Below, piece by piece: positions 55,600-64,000 of a DNA stretch of 64,000 nucleotides. The number at the start of each line of letters is the position of its first letter. Position 1 is the stretch's first letter. Below the pieces are notes generated by a model that was given only the letters and a program-made list of their open reading frames with translations, searched no databases and was not told the origin of the DNA. The position numbers and the translations under genes are program-made. Source of the DNA: Parapristionchus giblindavisi (taxonomy: Eukaryota; Nematoda; Chromadorea; Rhabditida; Diplogasteridae); NCBI GenBank assembly GCA_943737045.1, contig CALSFV010000007.1, positions 893,001-957,000 on the forward strand, written 5' to 3'.

Positions 55600-58500
55600 T
55601 TTATACATTACACTCTGTAGTTTATGTATCTACGCTGTACATATTCGAATAAAATTATCCCGTAATATATGATAAAATGCTTTTATTTACATTTATGGAT
55701 GTGTGTCTTCTGGTTCAATCTATTTTTCGTTGAAAATTGAAATGAAATGCATTTCATAAGAGCTCGCGTATGTGTTTACTCTCCGCTCTGACCACACTCT
55801 GGTAGATAAAGAAAGCTAGCTAGTGTGACCAGAACGGAGAGTTTCGAATTTGCACGGGGATGTAAATTTAATAGAACATTATGGTTCCGTCGCTCTGATA
55901 TCGCTTATTTGAGCACTTCTCACTAATTCATGGATCGACGAAACTTACATCAAATATGCATTGAAATGATGAAGAGAATGGAAATCAGAAGGATAAAACC
56001 GATGTGGAACCACGAATGAAGGGATGGAAAAAACAACTGATAGAAATTGAACAAAACGTGGAAAGGCCAAATGTTTCTTAAAATTTAATTGAAATGTAGT
56101 GATTTTCAACATGCGAAATTTTTTCGGTTGACTTAAAATTGTGAACATTCATTATACTTTTTGTCAATAGATGTTCGATGTTCATTCTATGATAGATCTC
56201 TTATTTATTGTCTCTTTCGTTCTTCTCCTCTACCTCTGTCTCATTTCTCCTTCATCTCCCCCTCTACCTCTTCCTCTATTCTTCTCTATCTCTCCCTCTC
56301 CCTATTTATTTCTTCCTCTCCCTTTCACTTGTCTATCTCCACTTTACTCACTTCAAGTTTACATCAACCATCGCACGCATTTCTCTATTTGAACTTATTT
56401 CTTTTAATCCGATCAATATTACTAATAATACTAATAGACATATATAAAGCCATTTCATTCAAACCATTAAGAATCAGGCACTCCAACATTCATTCGTTCA
56501 ATTCTCTTCAAACACATTTCTTAAGATTCGTTTGTTAGGTCGAGGGCTCTGGTGTGTATGGTATTCCAATTCATGCTCGTGGCTTCGCTTTGGAAGTTTG
56601 ATCCAACTGTCGTACCAACATTCTATAGTATCAGTTTCAGTTACTTAATTAGATTAACATGCGAATTAATGTTATTGACAAAGATTTTTTCATAGTCTTT
56701 CTAGTCTCTTTCTGTATTGTTGTCGGCACTGCCTAGAATACATCGATCGTCTTTTCCTCTTCTACTTGCTCTCTCACTTAACCACACTCTCTCGCCTCTC
56801 TCACCTTCTGCTCTCTCTCATTTCGACACACTCTCTCACTCTTACCACTCTCTCAACTCGCAACACTCTCTCATACCCTCTCATTCTCCTACGCTATTAC
56901 ATGCATCTCTATCACTCTGTGCACTCCTCGTTCTAAACACTCCCTCCTATTCTTTGATTGTCTGTTTTCTCTCGACTTCTCATACTATTTCTCTCATTCA
57001 TGAGTTGTTTTGTGTCAATGGCTAGCACTGAGACAGCGTCTAACTTTCAATCCTTGATTGCTTGCTTCAACTTTCCGTATGTTAGACTCTTAGAGAGGAA
57101 CGCCCCAAGTTAAAGAAACACTCTCTGGCCAAACTCTCTCTCACTCTCTCTCTCCTCTCTCTCTCTCTCTCACTCTCTCTCTTTTGGTGAGAGTGTACTT
57201 GATCTCTTATGAATCGCAAATCTTATCATTTATCTCTTTGTTTCGGTGGTATTCAAGGCGCTCTGGTGTAGTGATAATAAGAATTCTCGTGGCGTGGTTA
57301 TGAACCTTATATTTTATCAATATACAATCAAAGCTGATAACCCAAATTCTTCACAAAGCTTAAAAAATACTTTTTTTTCATATTTTGACGATATTATCAT
57401 TCTATTTTCACTCTCTCACGAGTTGTCCAGTTGTTGTTGTCTTATAGTACACAGTCTCTTTAAATTTCTCTATTGTGATCAAAAAAAAATTTTTAAAAAA
57501 ACATAACAAGAAGAGGGTAGATTTTATAGAAGGTAGAATTTGTAAAACACATAAAAACGAAATGTGTTTAAAGCATTTTTGTCACATTATTCGGGAAAAC
57601 GTTATTTGTATAAGTACAGATTTCATGCCTCCCGTATTTCTTCTTTGGCTTTTGAACACAGTTCAAGATATATTGTTGGGAACGAACGTGAAAATAGTGT
57701 GTGAAAAGGCGCAGTCATGGACTACGTCTCGGCAGTCAAGTCACGAGACACTTTATTTATAACCCTCTCGATTTGGTTGAGTGCTTCTAGAGAGAACTTA
57801 GAGGAGATTCCGAGAAGGAAAAACTAAAAGATATAGCATCCAAAATATTCAGTCTCATCCATATTTCATTTCAAGCAAGTCAAGCGAGAGTGAATTCGAA
57901 AATTCCTCATTTCTCTCCCAATGTTGAATATTACTTATAACTTGAGATTGATTTTACCTTTTTGAAGGAAGTCGTTCTAACATTTTTTTCTACAGTTTAC
58001 ATCTTCTCATCTCATTCGTTTTATTCATTTTATTCTGTTACGTATTTTCTCGAAAACACATAAATATTATTATTATTTATCGCACAGAATCCAGATTTAT
58101 GGTTAACCAAATTTTCTTTGAAAAACAGACACACGAGAGCACATTGAGAGATCTTCTATGTTGTATGGCCTTTTTGGCTTTGAGAGTAAGAGAAAACTCT
58201 GAATGGGTACTTTGCTTACACACATTCCTTGCATTTCCTATCATTCTCTGAACAAATATATTCTTTCTTTCTTGTAGAAACAATTTTCTTTATCATAGCG
58301 CTTGTTCTTAGAAATCCTAAGAATTTTATTCATGTTATTATAGAAAATTAGCCGATTATGGTATAAATCATTAATGAACTAAAAATTTACAGTTTTATTT
58401 TAGCCAAAGCTTGATTTTAACAGTACCATAGTCGTTACTTTTACGTGCACGACTTGACCATTCGTCTTACCGTCTACTTCTTATATTTCTCATTTATCTT

Positions 58501-58880
58501 CTCCTTTCCTAGGGGAAATGAGCCTAGCGCCTACTCCAATACGACAACAACTCTCTAGGCTCGGTTTCTAGTCGATATTCTCTGTCTATCTTCCTGTTTT
58601 TTTGGTTTAAGTCACACCAAAAACAATCTTAACCTTTTCACTTTAACAACATTTTTTTTCACTGACAACGTGAGAGAGTGCGACTATCAGAGGGAGAATC
58701 GTTGTAGAATATTGTGCCATTTAAAGGAAGCTCTCTCTCTCTCTCTCTAACAGTCTTTGGAACATTGTTCATTCGATCTTTATCGTAAAAAAAGTCTGAC
58801 ATTCGTTGATGAGCAGTTATTGTTATTGCCTCATACGCTTAATTCTTGTATATTACCGAAAGGGCATTTAATATTGGTAT
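55600..58880. other. Intergenic, CT-rich; no gene recognised
   Basis: Long TCTC/CTCTC-rich tracts (56215-56360, 56700-57000, 57120-57190, 58730-58750) give spurious Ser/Leu-rich frames. One short stretch at 56538-56602 looks like an isolated last exon (GEGSGVYGIPIHARGFALEV after TTTGTTAG) but has no partner. A small hairpin with CTCTCCGCTCTGACCACACT lies at 55780-55845. Confidence 0.5.
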
Positions 58881-58888
58881 TTTTCCAG
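58878..58888 (+). promoter_or_regulatory. Probable spliced-leader acceptor
   Basis: TATTTTTCCAG ends three bases before the ATG of the MOLO-1-like gene. This spacing and sequence are typical of nematode trans-splice sites. A cis-spliced 5' UTR intron is the alternative. Confidence 0.5.
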
Positions 58889-58891
58889 AGA

Positions 58892-61800
58892 ATGAAATGG
58901 ACTCGAAGTCGATTCGTTCTTCTACTATGCGTCCTGCTTCTCATAGGACCGATAAATGGTCAACAACAAAACTTTGGAGGAGGTTTGCGGATTTATTCTT
59001 ATAAAAAAGGGGTTTGAAACTGTCTCGACTTATTCCCTTATTTATTTATTTTTATTTATCACATGCTTACGCATGCACTATACAGTCGAAAAATGCGATG
59101 TGTGGAATAGATATTCATGATTTAATCTTTCCAGTCACGAGAATTTAAAATATTACAGTAGCTTTGGCTACTTCATCCATCACATAATTGAGACATTAGT
59201 GGAACGTAATAATCTGCATTATTTGTGTTTAGGAATGGGTGGTCAGATGTGGAATGCGGCCAACTTTCCCAATCCTACTGCGGGTCAATTCAAGGAATGT
59301 AGAATGAAGATGTCAGCTAATATCTGTGATCCCGATGGAGTATTGGATGAAAGTTCGAGGTGAATCATTAAATATCTGATAAACAATAGGGAATATTATC
59401 ATATATAAGTATCCATATATGATACTAATCACATTCGAAGCACATTATCATTCTGAATGGACAGTTGGCATCAATCTCTTCCTAGCTCGATTTATAAACT
59501 TTCCCTGAGCTAAGTTTTCTCTCCTCACTAGCAACAATCTCTCGTAGACAAAGGTAGCGAGAGATTGCTGTCAGAGCGGATAGATTCGAATTAGCTGTTC
59601 CATGTGCCTTTAACTTTCAGGGCTAATTTAGGAATAAATGATTTTCCTTTCAGATATCGTCTGGATCATGACCTCAAACAACTCGAAACACGAACTAGAC
59701 AGGATATGGCTAGGTATATATGTTTTGTTACTTTTTAAAATATTTTAAAATACTTATTTTTTTCTAAATTTTACATTAAACACTTTATCAAGATAAACTA
59801 TGGGGTGGTCACCGGATTTGTAGTAGAGACATGAGTTGTTTCAACTAATCCTTGTTTCTTACAATGTTCATAAATCTCGGTTCGATTTTCCTCCCAGCGT
59901 CATCCTTCCATATATATTTTTTATTCGTATTCATGTTAAATATCACATTTTCAGGAACTTTTGTGATAAGAAAGGAGTGACAGCTGCGATGGCTGTCGCC
60001 AGAAGAGTCCAAGGAGGATCCACTGAAGTATGTCTATTGTTAGTTCGAACATTGGTTGTGTAGATTATGTGTGGCAATTTTTGGTTTTTTTGGGAAGCCA
60101 ATGCTAATCATATTTAATAAATTAATGATTCATTTATTGAAATTGAAATAAGGATTGTCAAAATTTGGTGTTGGGTAATATTTTTTTTTCAGGCAGTGAA
60201 AGCAATGGCCAATGACATGCTGCGAAGATGGACTCTCGATCCCCAGTGTCAGAAGGTACCGTAATCCACAGTGATCTCGATTGATCGTTGCCTGATTCAG
60301 GCTATCGTTATCGTCGTCTCCGTAGAAGATGCCAAGTTCTGGGTAGCCCGTGATGATAAGGTACTGTAGAATATCGATTGATTAAAGTTACATATTTATC
60401 GAGAATGATTTAGGTTCCCATCTACGCTGAAGAATTCACCGAACTCTTCATGAAAGAAGTAACATTGCAAATATTATAATAGAATTTTTTTTCATTAGAA
60501 AACAACAACAGTGGTAATGGGTAAGCAGTCAAGCTCGATATAAAGGCGCGTGCTGTGGCGTGCCACCTTTATTGAGTGCGATACTGTTTAGCGATTTCGG
60601 ATAAGAGATTTATAAGGGGATCACGGTATATTTTGCATATATTCAGAAAGACAACTTCAAAGGTGGTCGATACCAGATCGCACTATCAAATATCCTGCAA
60701 GGAACATGGTCGAAGGCACTCGATAAGGTTTTTTTATTCTTTGATCTTTGATCTTTGATCTTTTTCTAATCTTGCCATTCAGGCCGGATCACCAAGTATG
60801 CCCTCTGGTGGAGGAGGTGGTGGAGGCCGTGGAGGAGGAGGAATGGGACCTGGTGGAGGTACGGTATTCATTGATTACTGTAATTTGAGCAAGTCAATAA
60901 TACATGCACTACGGTATTCCCTAATTACTGTAGTTTACATCAATCAATCAATCAATAATGAAATAATACCATTGGATGTTATTACCTATTTATACAAATC
61001 AATAGTGCAGATAATCCGTTTGGAGGTGGTCATGGTGGTAGGTTGATCAATGTCGTTCATAGAATCGTGTATTTTTTATTATGAACTTTTTTATTTGTCA
61101 CGTATTTGCTTCCTCATGCCTGAAATGAATGATCAGCACTATGCCGGATGAGAACCGATGAATAATAACCGACTGGATGATAACCATTTGCACACTTTGT
61201 TTATTCATTAGCACTTATCTCTCATATGCAAACGGTTATCATCCAGCCGTATATTGTTCATCGGTTCTCATCCGACCTAGCGCCGAATGATCGATAGCAT
61301 GGCATTTCTCTGAAAGTTTTGAGGATTGTTTTTGAGGAGTTATGATCAATTGATTAAGTTATTCATTACGAAATATGAGTAAATCAAGTTGTCTATTAAG
61401 GATTCGGTGGGGGCGGAGTCGCAGGAGGAGGAGGAGATCCTAGTGGCAAGAAAGGGCCTGCTGGGCCTAAGATGCCGAGTATTCCTAGTTGGTCAGTTCA
61501 CTTTACTAGTTAAATGTATAGTGTTCAAAAGTAGTACAAAGGAAATCTGTGTGAAATAAATGTTCTGTCTCTTGATTAGTCTTCCCCATTGTCTCTGTCT
61601 CTTCTTTCTCTTTATTTTCCAACTTTTGAACTGATTGTGAGTATCATTTGATCCACGGATGAGAAGTTCCCATTCATTTCTTCATCTCTTTTCACTTTTC
61701 CTTGGATACTCTTACATAATCAATATCGAATTAGAATTTGATTTGTTTTATGTGAAAATGTGTTAAAATTCAAAACAAACATGTAAACATGTAAAATTCA

Positions 61801-62607
61801 CTGATTATTCCACTCAATGCTACCATCACTTCATTCTAGGTTCTGGGTTGCTCTCGTCTGCTTCATCATTCCCCTTCTCTGTTGCTGTTGTCTGTGCTAT
61901 TGCTGTTGCTGCAGGAAGGTAAGGAAAATTTATTTTGCATATTTAAAAAAACTTTTTATAGAAAGGAGATGCTGCTAATGGTGGCAGTGCACCGCCACCA
62001 GGAATGACCGGACCAGGTTAGACCATTGAACTTTGATCTCTGAAGTTTGATCTTTGATCTTTGATAGGTGGACCGATGGGACCCGGTGGACAGCCTATGG
62101 GAGGAGGAGGTGGTGCAAGAGGAGGAGGTAGAGGAGGTATGGCTCGATTTGAAATACTCTAACTGCATTTGGATTGTGTGATCAATTCAAAATCAATGCG
62201 TTTCCTCTGCTATTTAGAGCCATGATTCAAAACTCTCTCAACGAAAACATAAGGAGTGAATCATTTGTGTGGTTTTATGAGGTTCAATTGGCCTTCAATA
62301 ATGTTTAAAATTCAGGTGGAATGAATAGTTTCCTTGGATCGCTGGGAGGAATGGGAGCTGGCCATTTGATCGGAAGACTTCTCAGTGGTGGAGGAGGCGG
62401 AAGAGGAGGAGGTCAACTTTCTCATATTTATTAGAATATTTTTTTAGAAAAAAACTAAAATTATTTTAAATGTTTCTATGCATTGTTCGAAAGATCGAAT
62501 CATAATTTTTCTTAAATTTAATATTTATTATGCAAAAAAAAACGTTTCCAGGAGGTTTCTTTGGAGGTGGACGAGGTATACAACTGTGTGCTGAAACTTA
62601 TCTATAA
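58892..62607 (+). CDS. MOLO-1-domain (TPM-fold) single-pass membrane protein
   Basis: 16 exons: 58892-58982, 59233-59359, 59655-59714, 59955-60027, 60193-60255, 60301-60360, 60414-60458, 60647-60727, 60783-60858, 61011-61037, 61401-61491, 61840-61918, 61962-62016, 62068-62136, 62316-62411, 62552-62607, giving 382 aa. Residues 1-23 are a signal peptide (RFVLLLCVLLLIGPINGQ). About 30-225 form the extracellular domain, with WNAANFPNPTAGQFKECRM, NICDPDG, LDPQCQKAIVIVVSVEDAKFW and three spaced Cys pairs or singles. This is the pattern of the nematode MOLO1/TPM family, whose founder modulates levamisole-sensitive acetylcholine receptors. A Gly-rich stalk (about 226-262) leads to a transmembrane helix starting FWVALVCFIIPLL and a Cys cluster CCCCLCYCCCC. 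The tail is Gly/Pro/Arg-rich. The last exon is less certain: CGAG/GTATAC could be a donor to further exons. Which receptor it serves cannot be told from sequence. Confidence 0.85.
61139..61280. mobile_element. Small foldback MITE in intron 10
   Basis: 61143-61191 (CCGGATGAGAACCGATGAA...) pairs with 61229-61276. Flanking TA dinucleotides suggest a Tc1/mariner-type MITE. Confidence 0.65.
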
Positions 62608-62768
62608 CATGATAGATATAGTAGAGCTTATTGTTAGATAGACAAAGTCAGAGTGACTAATAGAAACTTTAGTTAGAGCTATCACCATTTTCGTGCTGTG
62701 AAAGGAAGTTATCAAACTAATTTTAAAATTTCACATCTGGCAACAAAGAGAAATTTGACCAGAGCTGA

Positions 62769-64000
62769 CAAGGGAATGGTATGAACTCACCATGGAGTTA
62801 TGATTGGTGACATATATCATTGGAATCGGAATGAAATTCTGTCTGGATATCCGTTGAGTCCACTTGCCACGAGCTTCTGGTATTCGAGAAAATCGATAAC
62901 GTAAACCCGAATATTGAAGACATGAATACGATTATATTGATATGTATAGCCATATCAACCCGATTTTCAGCTCCAATCCACTGCAGTAGAAGTCTCGGTG
63001 ACATTGAAGATGAAAACCGAGTTGATATGGCTATCCATATCAAGAAAATCGTGTTTATGCCTTCAATAAACGTGTTTTCGTTATCGATTTTCTCGAATAC
63101 CAGAAGCTCGTAGCAAGTGGACTCGACGGATATCCAGTCACAATTTATATCGATTCCAGTGATATATGTCATTAATCATAAATCACGCTATCTGAGAAAA
63201 TCCACATATGTGTGGTATTGACGAAAAATGAATTTTCCAGTTTTATGTATGATAATTACAGGCTCCATGAGTGAAATACATCGGTACTTGGAAATATCTT
63301 CCAATTGAAAATTCGCATCAGGGGGTGCGTTTGGTGTAGTTTGGCGATGTTTCCTAATAAGTTTATTTCGAATCCAATCGATTCGGAAGTGGGCGTAATC
63401 GACTCCTTGGCCACTTCTAAGAAACTATTGCCCAGGAGAGTTTTTCGAGCAAAGGTCAACGAACGTTGGAATTGGAAAAATAATTACATTAAATTAATTC
63501 TCACTATTTTCCCATGGCGAACTACAATTTTTTATTTGCTTAATAGCTTCTACATGTCATTACACATCTTCAATTTAAAAAGTATAATTTTTTAAAAATT
63601 ACAAGTTTGTGAACGAATCAATTTTGTTCGCTGTATTCAATTGTGGTGATGATTGGCGAGGTTTCCTAAAAAGTTTATTTCGAAACCAATCGATTCAGGA
63701 GTAGGTGCATTCGAATCCATGCCTAATTCTAAGAAACTATTGCTAGGGAGAGTTTTTCGATCAAAGGTCAACGAACGCGGATATTGGGAATTTTCAAAAA
63801 AAATGTTTACATTAAATTAATTCTCACTATTTTCCATAATTCTCTATATGTAGAAGCGATTGAGCAAATAAAAAGTTTACATTCGCCATGGAAAATGAGA
63901 ATTAATTTAATGTAAACATTTTTTTCGAAAATTCCCAATATCAGCGTTCGTTGACTTTTGATCGAAAAACTCTCCTTAGCAATAGTTTCTTATGCACTGT
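62769..64000. mobile_element. Tc4/Tc5-like foldback, copy 5, right end outside window
   Basis: It starts CAAGGGAATGGTATGAAC after C-TGA (62766-62768), as in copy 4. Inside are a foldback (62810-62930 with 63050-63175), a direct repeat (around TTTATTTCGAATCCAATCGA at 63359 and the related block at 63673), and an inverted copy of that block from 63885 to the window end. The matching CCCTTG terminus is not reached. Confidence 0.55.

Noticed and set aside
56538..56602. Isolated last exon (GEGSGVYGIPIHARGFALEV after a TTTGTTAG acceptor)
   Set aside because: It looks coding but no upstream exon could be linked and it is only 22 codons. Noted within the intergenic entry only.
56161..57025. Ser/Leu-rich ORFs in three overlapping frames
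   Set aside because: Produced by CT-rich tracts. Overlapping frames are equally open, with no splice or domain evidence.

Overview
The window is nuclear DNA from a nematode, most likely Caenorhabditis or a close relative. The case rests on very short introns with TTTCAG-type acceptors, acceptor-like sites 1-17 bases before start codons (as for spliced-leader trans-splicing), Str-superfamily chemoreceptor genes, a MOLO-1-type gene and Tc4/Tc5-like transposons that target CTNAG. All gene models below were built by hand from splice sites and reading frame. No database search was possible, so family names rest on recognised motifs.

Left 38 kb (1-38,400): a decaying tandem cluster of one chemoreceptor subfamily (7TM, Str superfamily, srh/sri-like), mostly on the + strand. 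It holds a 3' part (645-1067), an intact nine-exon gene (7241-9685, 328 aa), an antisense exon-1 relic (5368-5490), a second intact gene (21125-24744, 320 aa), a truncated copy (30680-32321) and a copy that is open throughout but has lost its start codon (34225-38058). Exon lengths and intron phases are nearly invariant, and all four copies that retain it splice intron 3 from a GC donor. Each copy carries a recognisable upstream block and a 3' tail.

The space between and inside these genes is filled with non-autonomous DNA transposons, many bounded here by their target duplications: Tc4/Tc5-like foldbacks (TNA), hAT-like elements (8 bp), TTAA elements and Tc1/mariner-like elements (TA). The most striking is a 1.9-kb element at 14634-16558 with a perfect 8-bp target duplication, whose arms are tandem arrays of a 16-bp word in opposite orientation around what looks like a captured gene fragment. 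Several foldbacks contain tRNA-like A and B boxes. LINE and mariner remnants also occur.

Middle (38.4-43.7 kb): repeats, a LINE tail fragment, a GC-rich palindrome cluster, a long foldback and two unidentified coding-like pieces on the minus strand.

Right 20 kb: a conserved housekeeping-type region on the + strand. A stand-alone HAD-fold phosphatase gene (43769-46955, 223 aa) is followed by a 35-exon ACAD10-type gene (47677-55588, 989 aa: HAD phosphatase, APH-like kinase, acyl-CoA dehydrogenase) ending in a peroxisomal-type Ser-Arg-Leu. The small gene is a tandem duplicate of the first eight exons of the large one. After a CT-rich intergenic stretch comes a 16-exon gene for a secreted/anchored MOLO-1 (TPM-fold) protein with Gly-rich and Cys-rich segments (58892-62607). 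The window ends inside another foldback element.
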